Below are positions 52,299-60,183 of a stretch of DNA of 64,000 nucleotides, piece after piece. The notes beneath the pieces were generated by a model. It did not search any database and was not told the DNA's origin. It saw only the letters and a list, made by a program, of their open reading frames with translations. The translations under genes were made by a program, and so were the position numbers. The DNA comes from Methylobacterium sp. NEAU K (GTDB lineage: Bacteria > Pseudomonadota > Alphaproteobacteria > Rhizobiales > Beijerinckiaceae). The stretch covers positions 124,001 to 188,000 of the forward strand of contig NZ_JAUYZJ010000006.1 in assembly GCF_030700285.1 (NCBI RefSeq), written 5' to 3'. Numbering within the stretch: the first letter of the stretch is position 1; every line of letters begins with the position of its first letter.

Positions 52299-54413
52299 CT
52301 ACTCGGCGACCGCCCGTCCAGGATCGGCCCGATACGGGTCGGCCTGCACCAGGCCCGAGGCGCCTCGCACCTTGGTGCCGGGCAGGATCTCGAAGCGCGG
52401 ATCGAAATCCACCATCGTGGCGGCCAGCCGGGTCAGGATGCTCGCGTCGCCCTGAACCTGCGCCGTCCCGTCGGCGATCTGCGCCTCCAGGGTCTTGGCG
52501 CCGACCATCGTCTGCTCGAGATCCGACCGGTTGATGGTCAGGGTCAGATCGGGCTTCTCGGCCTGGAAGCCCGCGATGGTGGTCAACGTCGCGTTCTCCA
52601 GCTCGACGATGAACCGCTCGCCGTTGTCCGGCGTGATCAGGTTGATGGTGAAGCGCATCCCCTCCGCCTTCCGACTGTCCATGCGGATGCCGAGGAAGTT
52701 CAGGAACAGCTCGGTCGTCATCGCCCGCACCACGTCGGGACTGCTCGAACTTGCCGTCGCCCCTTCCGGGATGCCGGAACGAAGCTCGTAGGCGCCGGCC
52801 AGGAAGCTGTTGCGCAGGCCGGGGTTTTCCTGCTGGTAGCCGATCTGCTCGAAGATGTCGGCGAGTAGTTCCTTGGCGGCCTGGTTCTCCGGCTCGGCCT
52901 GGACCAGCTTGTTCAGGATCTCCTGGGCCAGCAGGTACTTGCCCGCGTCGTGCAGGCGTCTTCCCCGGGCGAGGATCGCCTCCGCGCCGCCCATCAAGTC
53001 GACGTAGAGGGGCGCGCTCTCGGACGGGGCCAGCGGGATCAGCGTCGCCGGGTTACAGTCCCAGAACCCGAGATAGCGCTGGATGACGCCCCTGCTGTTG
53101 TGCTCCGGCGACCCGTGATAGCCGCGGCAATGCCACGTCTGCTGCAGGCTCCGCGGCAGCTCGTAGACGGTGTGAATCTCGTTGATCGTCACACCCTGGT
53201 TCGCGAGGTGGAGCACGTGGTTGTTCATGTGGGCGTAGAGGTCGCGCTGCGCCCGCAGAACCTCCTGGATCCGCGCGTTGCCCCAGCGGGGCCAATGGTG
53301 GGAGGCGAACATCACCTCGGCCTCCAGGCCGAACCGGTGCAGCGCCTCGTTGATGTATTTCGACCAGTTGAGCGGGTCGCGCACCGGGGCGCCCCTCAGG
53401 GTGTAGATGTTGTGCAGGGACGCGATGACGTTCTCCGCCATCCAGAGCGCCTTCATGTCAGGGATGTAGGTGTTCATCTCCCGCGGCGCTTCGGTGTTCG
53501 GCGTATTCTGAAAGACCATCTGGACGCCGTCGACCTCGAAAATCTCGATTGGCTTCTCCACGGACCGCGTCGGGGCGATCAAACCGGTGGTGCCGGCCGA
53601 GACGCGCTGCCCCAGGCCCTGACCGACATAGCCGTGCGGCCCGGCCGGCAGGAGCAGCCCGTACTGGTAGAAGAGCCGCCGGTTCATGGCGTTGCCGGCG
53701 TAGACATTCTCCGCCACCGTGTGGGCGAGGAAGTCGGCCGGCGCGATCACCGGCACCGCGCCGGACCGCACATCCTCCTCCTTGAGGAGGCCGCGCACGC
53801 CGCCCCAATGGTCTCCGTGGGTGTGGGAGTAGATCACGGCCGAGATCGGCCGCCCCTCGCCCACATGATCCTGGAACAGCGTCCAGGCGGCGCGCGCGGT
53901 CTCCTGGCTGACGAGTGGATCGAACACGATCCACCCGGTCCGCCCCCGCACGAGGGTGAGATTCGAGAGGTCGAAACCCCGCACCTGATAGATCCCGGGA
54001 ATGACCTCATAGAGCCCGTAATTGTTGTTGAGACGCGATATGCGCAGCAGCGACGGGTGAATGCTGTCGAATTCGTCCTGCTCCTCGAGGAAGCGGAACT
54101 GCTGCATGTCCCAGGCCACGTGGCTGCCATCGGCCAGGATGGTCATGTCGGCCATGGGGGCGATCAGCCCGCGTCTCTGCTCCTCGAAGTCCGTGTCGTC
54201 CGCGAAAGGCAGGCGCATCCGGGCCTGACGCAGCACCTCGCGCGTGAAAGCCGATGGCGGCTTGCCCTTCGGGCGGAAGTGCTTCGGCAAGGGAACTCCC
54301 GCCCGGGGCTCCGTGCCGTCTGCGGCACGCGCCTCAACCATGAGGCAGCCGGCCGCGGAGAACGCGGCTCCGACAGCTGGGAGGGTCTTGATGAAGGCGC
54401 GTCGCGTCGACAT
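52299..54413 (-). CDS. Alkyl sulfatase/SDS hydrolase with C-terminal SCP2-like domain
   Basis: The 704-residue protein starts with a Tat-like signal (MSTRRAFIKTLPAVGAAFSAAGC, with RRAF) preceded by GGAGCTGACCG. The metallo-beta-lactamase domain carries the zinc motif AVIYSHTHGDHWGGVRGLL, then HHWPRWGNARIQEVL, a dimerisation helical region (about 450-560), and a C-terminal SCP2-like sterol/lipid-binding domain (FTINLITPDNGERFIVELENATLTTI). This is the layout of the SdsA1 family, which hydrolyses primary alkyl sulfate surfactants. A periplasmic site is inferred from the signal. Confidence 0.93.
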   Translation of the reverse strand: MSTRRAFIKTLPAVGAAFSAAGCLMVEARAADGTEPRAGVPLPKHFRPKGKPPSAFTREVLRQARMRLPFADDTDFEEQRRGLIAPMADMTILADGSHVAWDMQQFRFLEEQDEFDSIHPSLLRISRLNNNYGLYEVIPGIYQVRGFDLSNLTLVRGRTGWIVFDPLVSQETARAAWTLFQDHVGEGRPISAVIYSHTHGDHWGGVRGLLKEEDVRSGAVPVIAPADFLAHTVAENVYAGNAMNRRLFYQYGLLLPAGPHGYVGQGLGQRVSAGTTGLIAPTRSVEKPIEIFEVDGVQMVFQNTPNTEAPREMNTYIPDMKALWMAENVIASLHNIYTLRGAPVRDPLNWSKYINEALHRFGLEAEVMFASHHWPRWGNARIQEVLRAQRDLYAHMNNHVLHLANQGVTINEIHTVYELPRSLQQTWHCRGYHGSPEHNSRGVIQRYLGFWDCNPATLIPLAPSESAPLYVDLMGGAEAILARGRRLHDAGKYLLAQEILNKLVQAEPENQAAKELLADIFEQIGYQQENPGLRNSFLAGAYELRSGIPEGATASSSSPDVVRAMTTELFLNFLGIRMDSRKAEGMRFTINLITPDNGERFIVELENATLTTIAGFQAEKPDLTLTINRSDLEQTMVGAKTLEAQIADGTAQVQGDASILTRLAATMVDFDPRFEILPGTKVRGASGLVQADPYRADPGRAVAE

Positions 54414-54516
54414 CGGTCAGCTCCATCCCGGAGGCGGTGGATTGCGGTGGAACGAACGGGCTGCGGAAGCCGCTGGGCCGCGACGGCCGCGGCCTGTCCC
54501 GCTCACGCGCGCCTCG

Positions 54517-54759
54517 CTAGCGCCAAGCACAGACCCGGCGTCCGCGCCGCCACCAGCAAACTCTGCGGCGGCGGCGGCGGCGCGGGACGACGACGACGGC
54601 CTGTGCCTTCTCGACGGGTGCGCCAGTGTTCGGATCACCGAGGGGCTCCACCCTGAGGAGCGCAGCCTCCAGGGCGCCCGGCGCCGCGATCAGGCCCGCG
54701 GCCGCCAGGGCCGCGGACGAGAAGCCGCCGAGCAAGGCGCGACGATGCATCGGTCCCAT
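54517..54759 (-). CDS. Small secreted Arg/Trp-rich protein
   Basis: The ATG at 54759 (MGPMHRRALLGGFSSAALAAAG), with GGAGA upstream, gives 80 residues with a signal-type segment and a C-terminus of Arg runs ending in RRRRRRRVCWWRRGRRVCAWR. Two cysteines bracket the tryptophans. Proteins with this tail occur in many Methylobacterium and Bradyrhizobium genomes; no function is known. Confidence 0.7.
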   Translation of the reverse strand: MGPMHRRALLGGFSSAALAAAGLIAAPGALEAALLRVEPLGDPNTGAPVEKAQAVVVVPRRRRRRRVCWWRRGRRVCAWR

Positions 54760-54839
54760 TGCCATTCTCCGCTTCGCAGTCTGATCAATGCGCTCTCACG
54801 TCGTTGGCCGTTGGACATCCCCGTGTCGGCCGCCGATCC

Positions 54840-55451
54840 TCATCGGGCCGCCGAGCCGATGCCGGGCGGTGCTACCGCCGGCGCGACAGGCGGCTTGCCG
54901 AAGAGGCCGATCCAGGCCCATGACAGCCCCGCCGCGATCAGGTCGCAGGATACGAAGAGGCCGATCGCCCACAGGCCCGAATAGGGCCATTGCGCGATGA
55001 TGGCGGCGCCCAGAAGCATCGAGAGCAGGGCGAACAGGATCACCGTGGCGCGAGACATCTGCGTCTCATGGACGATGGCCCAGATCGCGCGCGCCACGCC
55101 CGAGGCGATAAGGGTCAGGCCGAGCACGAGCGTGAGCGCGAGCGACGCTTCGAGGGGACGGAAGACCGCCCAGAGCCCGCCGACGAGATAGAGCAGACCC
55201 GCGAGGAACCGAACGGCGCGGGAGCGCCAGACCTCGACCTCGGCGGGTTTGACGAGCGATTCGACGATCTCGGCGATGCCGGCCGCGATCAAGAGGATGC
55301 CATACCAGAGCGTACTGGCAATGGTGAGGGTCACCACCATGAACAGGCCCACGATGCCGAGGACCAGGAGCAAGCTGCCGACCGCGATGAACCATCCGCG
55401 GGCACGCCCCGTGTCGGCGTGCAGAGTGCCAAAGGTTGCCGTTCCGTTCAT
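54840..55451 (-). CDS. HdeD-family membrane protein
   Basis: The ATG at 55451 has an optimal AGGAGG site seven bases upstream and gives 203 residues with six transmembrane segments (GWFIAVGSLLLVLGIVGLFMVV, STLWYGILLIAAGIAEIVE, AVRFLAGLLYLVGGLWAVF, LTLVLGLTLIASGVARAIWA, and two more). HdeD proteins act in acid or stress resistance at the inner membrane. It has its own ribosome binding site and no operon partner. Confidence 0.85.
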   Translation of the reverse strand: MNGTATFGTLHADTGRARGWFIAVGSLLLVLGIVGLFMVVTLTIASTLWYGILLIAAGIAEIVESLVKPAEVEVWRSRAVRFLAGLLYLVGGLWAVFRPLEASLALTLVLGLTLIASGVARAIWAIVHETQMSRATVILFALLSMLLGAAIIAQWPYSGLWAIGLFVSCDLIAAGLSWAWIGLFGKPPVAPAVAPPGIGSAAR

Positions 55452-55651
55452 ACGACACCTCCTGTAGATCACATCGATTTTTTTGGCTGTCTCATCTTAA
55501 TCTAACAATCAGTAACTAAATTCCCGACCAATCCTGAGGCGCATTGATCCATGTCAAATGGGTTCGGAAGCGATCTCAGCGTAATTGACCTGACTGTCTG
55601 GCTTTGGACCGGGCTGGTTGAGAGGGTCATCCAGGATCAGAGGAGACGGAC

Positions 55652-55933
55652 ATGCGGCGAGGTCAGAAGACGCGCGCGGAGCGGGTCTTGCCGAAGTTGC
55701 GCCAGATCGAGGTGCAGACGGCACAGGGCAAGAGCATCGCCGTCGCCTGTAAGGAGGCGGATGTCTCCGAGCAGAGCCATTACCGCTGGCGCAAGGAGTA
55801 CGGCGACCTGAAGGTCGATCAGGCCAAGAAGATGAAGGATCTCGAGCGCGAGAATGCTCGGTTGCGGCATCTCGTGGCGGATCTGTCTCTGAGGAAGCAA
55901 GTGCTGGCGGACGTCGCGGCGGGAAACTTGTAG
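55652..55933 (+). CDS. IS3-family transposase orfA (helix-turn-helix protein)
   Basis: The 93-residue protein (MRRGQKTRAERVLPKLRQIE onward) has the IS3 orfA HTH (GKSIAVACKEADVSEQSHYRWRKEYG) and a leucine-zipper-type end (MKDLERENARLRHLVADLSL) used in complex formation with orfB. A GGAGACGGAC site precedes the ATG. It would be expressed with orfB by programmed -1 frameshifting near the A/AAC slip in GGGAAAC, but orfB is destroyed here. Confidence 0.85.
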   Translation: MRRGQKTRAERVLPKLRQIEVQTAQGKSIAVACKEADVSEQSHYRWRKEYGDLKVDQAKKMKDLERENARLRHLVADLSLRKQVLADVAAGNL

Positions 55934-56590
55934 CTCCCGAGCGACGCTGGCAGGCGGTCGACGGCATCAGGGAGAAGTACAGCCTTTCGGAGCGCCACGC
56001 CTGCCGTATCGTCGGGCGGCCCCCGGGGCCCCCCCCCCCCCCGCCCCCCCCGCCCCCCCCCCCGGGGGGCCCGCCCCCCCCCCCCAACCCCCCCGCTGGC
56101 GCCCCCCCCCGGCGTTAGGGGGGGCGGCCCCGGGGCCCCCGGCCCCCGGGGCCCCCGGGGCCCGCCCGACGAGGATGCACTGACCCGCGCAATCATCGCC
56201 CTGGCTTCCGAGTACGGGCGCTATGGCTACCGCCGCGTCACCGCGCTGCTGCAGGCGGCCGGCTGGCCCGTGGGCAAGGCCCGGGTCCAGCGCATCTGGC
56301 GTCGTGAGGGCCTCAAGGTCCCGCAAAAACACCGGCCGCGCAGTCGCCTGTGGCTCAACGATGGATCATGCGTGCGGCTGCGGCCGCTGCATCGCAATCA
56401 TGTCTGGAGCTTCGACTTCGTCCAGGCACAGGCGCACGACGGGCGGAGCCTGCGTATCCTGACGCTGATCGACGCGCATAGTCGAGCCGGCCTGGCGCTG
56501 AAGGTCGCCCGGCGCATCAACAGCGTGGGCGTCATCGGGGCACTGGCCGACGCGATAGGCCTACACGGCATCCCGGAGCATATCCGCCCT
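55915..56590 (+). pseudogene. IS3-family transposase orfB remnant
   Basis: In the -1 frame, KLVAPERRWQAVDGIREKYSLSERHACRIVG matches the orfB start of IS407-type elements. After the C/G tract the reading resumes in another frame with DEDALTRAIIALASEYGRYGYRRVTALL and VWSFDFVQAQAHDGRSLRILTLIDAH (first catalytic Asp) and stops at [10 protein letters not shown], just before the conserved SDNGPEF second Asp. So it cannot be active. Confidence 0.8.
56018..56167. repeat. About 150 bases of nearly pure C and G homopolymer runs
   Basis: From about 56018 the sequence is a string of C and G runs (such as GGGGCCCCCCCCCCCCCCGC and CCCCGGGGGGCCCGCC) with almost no A or T to 56167. It replaces about 15 codons expected in orfB (around GQHR and the following residues) with about 50 meaningless codons and changes the frame. 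Composition and placement make it more likely an assembly or base-calling artefact than natural DNA, but it could be genuine. Confidence 0.7.
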
Positions 56591-56591
56591 C

Positions 56592-56771
56592 TGCCTCGTC
56601 GTCGACAATGGCCGGAATCTTGTTGTTCGGTGAGACCTTCAGGAACTCGGGGGCGAACTGCTCGTCCTTGCCGATGTTCACCGGCACCACAGTGTAGGGC
56701 AGTCCGCATTCCTCCAGCATGATCGGGATCTTGCGACCGTTCGGCGTCGACCATGTGTACAGCGTGATCAT
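56592..56771 (-). pseudogene. N-terminal fragment of a glutathione S-transferase
   Basis: The ATG at 56771 starts [21 protein letters not shown], the thioredoxin-fold glutathione-binding start of YfcG/Ure2-like glutathione S-transferases, with [15 protein letters not shown] (the cis-proline and conserved Ser/Asp region). The frame runs into IS3 sequence near 56590, so the C-terminal helical domain is gone; the IS end interrupts or replaces it. Confidence 0.8.
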
Positions 56772-56813
56772 CGCACGCTCCTCACCTGACTGCATGGGTA
56801 GGAAATCCCGCCC

Positions 56814-57023
56814 CTATCGCAGGGTCGGCGATTCGCCAGGCTCCAGGTGGGGATCTCCACCATCGGGACCACCGAGGGAGACGTGATCGTTCAAGCGTCC
56901 TAAGTGTTCGAAGACGTGCTCGAACGCGTTCATTACGGCCTGCTCGAAGGAGCTATCGCCCTTCCCCTGAGCGTCCTTAAGGGCCCTGAGCAGGGCGCGG
57001 TGCTTCTCGGTATCGCTCGACAT
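56814..57023 (-). CDS. Small hypothetical acidic protein
   Basis: The ATG at 57023 has a strong GGGAGGATGAC site and gives 69 residues: MSSDTEKHRALLRALKDAQG onward, with a helical, charged composition (SFEQAVMNAFEHVFEHLGRLNDH). I do not recognise it. It lies between the GST fragment and the carotenoid oxygenase gene. Confidence 0.6.
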   Translation of the reverse strand: MSSDTEKHRALLRALKDAQGKGDSSFEQAVMNAFEHVFEHLGRLNDHVSLGGPDGGDPHLEPGESPTLR

Positions 57024-57327
57024 GTCATCCTCCCGACCGGCGTGAGCGCCGGCGCGCTAAGCCAATCTCTATGGTCAACCCCGGTTCCTGCGCATCACCG
57101 GCGACAGACCCACAGCGGACGGAGGCCCCCTCAGGATTGATGCGCTCAATGTCTGGCAACCAACATCGAGACAGCCATGGTGAGGGCTCAGCCCCCCGCG
57201 CCACCACGAGAACGTCTCATCAAAGCAGAGACGCGTTGGCATTCGGGCCCTCCTTCGACTACCGGGAACCGGGCGTTGCCGGCTCAATGGAGCCCCTGCC
57301 TACCAGCTTACCCGGGGATCGCTGCCG
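57024..57327. other. Intergenic stretch upstream of the carotenoid oxygenase
   Basis: Four hundred bases short of any named feature except the flanking start sites; nothing specific seen in its 304 bases. It should hold the promoters of the two divergent genes. Confidence 0.3.
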
Positions 57328-58815
57328 ATGCTGAACCCAGTCCAGTCGGCCTTCCGCGCTGCCGTCGAGGGCGGTGTCGCTCTGGTGGCCGCCTGCAGCC
57401 GGCTGCGCCTGCCCAACACGCCGAACCCCTTTGTGGTCGGCGTTCACGAACCGATGCGAGAGGAACTGACGCTGCGGGACCTGCCTGTGACCGGGTCGAT
57501 CCCGCCTGGGCTCGACGGCTTCTACCTCAAGATGGGGGCCAACCCCGTCCGCCCGGCGACGCGAGGCCACGACTGGTTCCTCGGTGATGGCATGGTGCAC
57601 GGTCTTGCGGTCAAAGGCGGCAAGGCGCTTTGGTATCGCAACCGCTGGATCGGTTCGCGCACGGCCGCCGCGGCGCTTGGCCGGCCAGCGGCATCCGGAC
57701 CGCGGCGGGGCGGCAACGACACCGTCAACACCAACGTCGTCGAGATCGGCGGCCGGATCTTCGCCGTGGTGGAGGCTGGCAGCTTCCCCGTCGAACTCTC
57801 CGAGACGCTGGAGGCGCAACGCTACAATCCGTTCGACGGCACGCTCGCCGGATCCTTCTCCGGACACCCGCACCGCGACCCGCTTACCGGCGAGACCCAC
57901 GCGATCGCCTATGACGGCCGCGTCTGGGACAGCGTCCGCCATGTCGTCGTCGCGCCGACTGGGCAGGTCGTGCGGGACGTGCCGGTCGCGGTCGAGCACG
58001 GCCCCTGCATCCACGACTGCGCATTCACGGCGCGCTTCGCGATCGTGCTGGACCTGCCCGTGACGTTCTCGTTGCAGGCCCTGCTATCCGGTTACCGCTT
58101 CCCGTTCCGCTGGAAGCCCGACCACAGGGCCCGCGTGGGCCTACTCCCCCGGCAGGGCGACGGCGCCGACATCCTATGGTGCGACGTCGAGCCCTGTTTC
58201 GTGTTCCACGCCGCCAACGCCTACGACGACGCGGACGGGCGGGTGATCCTTGACGTGATCGCCTACGAGACGGTGTTCGCCTCGGCCGGGGGCGGGCTCG
58301 ACACGCCGGGCCGGCTCGAACGCTGGACGATCGACCCTTCGACGAAGCGGGTCGAGCGGCGGGTGATTGACCCCGCGGCGCAGGAGTTCCCCCGCATCGA
58401 TGAGCGGCTTTGCGGGCAGCGTCACCGCTACGTCTACACGGTCAGCGTCCCCGCCGACGGCAATACGCAACTCGCCGGTGCGACGCAGCTCTACAAGCAC
58501 GACCTCAAGACCGGCGCGCGCCACGTGCACGAGTTCGGTGCCAGTCGCGTCCCGGGTGAGTTCGTCTTCGTGCCGGCCCGCGCCGGGGCCGGCGAGGACG
58601 AAGGCTGGCTCGTCGGGCTCGTCATCGACACAGCGAGCGACACGACGGACTTTGCCGTCCTCGACGCGCGATCGTTTGAGGCGCCGCCCGTCGCCACGGT
58701 TCGCCTCGGGCACCGGATCCCGCCGGGCTTCCACGGCAACTGGTTCCCGGCGCGCGACCCGGCTGGAAAAGCCGACTGTGGTGCCCTCGGGGATTGCACC
58801 GACGCGGGATCGTGA
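57328..58815 (+). CDS. Carotenoid cleavage oxygenase family protein
   Basis: The 495-residue protein has the seven-bladed beta-propeller layout of carotenoid/stilbene oxygenases, starting RLRLPNTPNPFVVGVHEPM with a conserved GFYLKMGANPVRP, and iron-binding histidines in the family contexts DGMVHGLAV, HPHRDPLTGETHAI, GPCIHDCAF, FVFHAANAYDD and the C-terminal GFHGNWF. It cleaves carotenoid or related double bonds with Fe(II) and O2. The methyltransferase gene is convergent downstream. Confidence 0.9.
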   Translation: MLNPVQSAFRAAVEGGVALVAACSRLRLPNTPNPFVVGVHEPMREELTLRDLPVTGSIPPGLDGFYLKMGANPVRPATRGHDWFLGDGMVHGLAVKGGKALWYRNRWIGSRTAAAALGRPAASGPRRGGNDTVNTNVVEIGGRIFAVVEAGSFPVELSETLEAQRYNPFDGTLAGSFSGHPHRDPLTGETHAIAYDGRVWDSVRHVVVAPTGQVVRDVPVAVEHGPCIHDCAFTARFAIVLDLPVTFSLQALLSGYRFPFRWKPDHRARVGLLPRQGDGADILWCDVEPCFVFHAANAYDDADGRVILDVIAYETVFASAGGGLDTPGRLERWTIDPSTKRVERRVIDPAAQEFPRIDERLCGQRHRYVYTVSVPADGNTQLAGATQLYKHDLKTGARHVHEFGASRVPGEFVFVPARAGAGEDEGWLVGLVIDTASDTTDFAVLDARSFEAPPVATVRLGHRIPPGFHGNWFPARDPAGKADCGALGDCTDAGS

Positions 58816-58894
58816 GGCGCACCTTGTAGCCATGGCTATCGGCGAACGGGATCCTGTACGAACCCTCTACCAGGACCGGCCGATCGCGGGCGCC

Positions 58895-59530
58895 TCACGC
58901 CGCGACGGTCCAGCCGGTCACTGCCGTCATGGGGTCGCAGGAGCCTCCCTCGGGCTTCAGGACGCGTACGTCGATGCGGGCGAACCCGGCACGCTGCAGA
59001 TAAAGGCTGACGAGTTGTGCGTGTCCCACTTCGTCGAGGACGTTCCAGATGGCGACCGCCTTGGTCGGGAAGCAGCGGTTCGAGAAACTGATCACCGCCG
59101 GGGAGCCGGGGCGCATTACGCGAGCGATCTCGGACAGGACGGCCACGGGTCGCTGCAGGTACTGCACCGAGACGCAGATCAGAGCGGCGTCAACGCTCGC
59201 AGTGTCGAGGGGCAGGTGCGGCTCGGCATTGAGGTCCTGCACGAAATGCCGGGTCAGGCGCGGGTTTGCGGCGAGTTCCGCGGCATTGAGGCCGTGACCG
59301 ATGACGCTGGCGTAGGCGACCTCATCCGGCAGGTGGCTGACCCAACTTGACATCAGGTCGAGGACGACACCGCCTGCAGGGACGATCGTCCTATACAAGC
59401 TCGTCACGGCAGCAATCGCAGCGGCATCGATATGGGTCACGAAGCGCGGCTCAGCGTAGAACAGCGGATCGGGATCACGATCGTGCTTCGCGAAAGCTTC
59501 CGGTGGCAGGCTCGGCAGGTCCTGAGTCAT
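58895..59530 (-). CDS. Class I SAM-dependent methyltransferase
   Basis: From the ATG at 59530 (MTQDLPSLPPEAFAKHDRDP) the protein has 211 residues. The SAM-binding loop is VVLDLMSSWVSHLPDEV rather than the usual G-x-G-x-G, a variant seen in a group of alphaproteobacterial and cyanobacterial methyltransferases; LDTASVDAALICVSVQYLQRP and VISFSNRCFPTKAV follow. The substrate is unknown. It is convergent with the carotenoid oxygenase gene. Confidence 0.75.
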   Translation of the reverse strand: MTQDLPSLPPEAFAKHDRDPDPLFYAEPRFVTHIDAAAIAAVTSLYRTIVPAGGVVLDLMSSWVSHLPDEVAYASVIGHGLNAAELAANPRLTRHFVQDLNAEPHLPLDTASVDAALICVSVQYLQRPVAVLSEIARVMRPGSPAVISFSNRCFPTKAVAIWNVLDEVGHAQLVSLYLQRAGFARIDVRVLKPEGGSCDPMTAVTGWTVAA

Positions 59531-60183
59531 CGTTGGGCATGCCTCTGGGCCGAACACCGCGCTGAGCTCGACAGCTCGTGCCCGAACCGTGAATTGAGGA
59601 CGAGTGTAGAAAGAACTCGGCGGACGCCTAGTGTAGGAGCCCAAAGTGCCGCATCTGTACGATGGCACAGACGTCGATCATCACAAAGCCGGGCGGCTTG
59701 GCGAATACCGCGTCGCAGCGCATCGGCTCCGTTTGCGGAATGCTCATTCCACCGCACCACAACTCAAATGATGGGAGGTGGCCGTAAGCCGTCTGGCCAG
59801 TTTCGGCCGCGGGATGCAAAAAACCGGACATCGCAGCAGTCTTGCTACCGCCCTAAAGGGATGAGCGTTTCGCCGACGCTTAAATAGCCGCCACGGTTTT
59901 CCGACAGGGCGGCTGACGTTTTGGCCGGCCCGACAAGCGTGTCCGGAGATCATCAGGAAAGCGGTCGTTTTTCGGACCTAGCTGCGATGGCGGCCCCGAC
60001 ACTGGAGAATGCCGCAGCGACCCTGTGCGCGTTGGACTGGATTTCTTTCTCTACTTTAGCGTCCGGACCTTTTCCTGGGCCGTTGATGTAGCCGCGGGGA
60101 CCATGGCACGATGACCACTGTGGTCGGGCGTGGCTCAGTAAGGGGACGCGGTGCGTGCGCTGCGTCAGATAAGGACAACGTCC
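59531..60183. other. Intergenic stretch of 650 bases, no gene recognised
   Basis: Several short frames are open but none has a ribosome binding site plus coherent character. A minus-strand fragment around 59630-59750 (MSIPQTEPMRCDAVFAKPPG onward) and one around 59955-60080 (GPDAKVEKEIQSNAHRVAA onward) look more protein-like than the rest and could be relics. The promoter of the following gene should lie before 60184. Confidence 0.4.

Larger units (their letters stand above)
55580..56590 (+). mobile_element. Broken IS3-family (IS407-like) element
   Basis: The unit contains an intact orfA-type transposase gene (55652-55933) and, in a -1 frame, the start of orfB, ending abruptly before the second catalytic Asp. 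Its interior is interrupted by an almost pure C/G tract. The right end and its terminal repeat are absent; it abuts a truncated glutathione S-transferase. The left boundary near 55580 is approximate. Confidence 0.7.
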
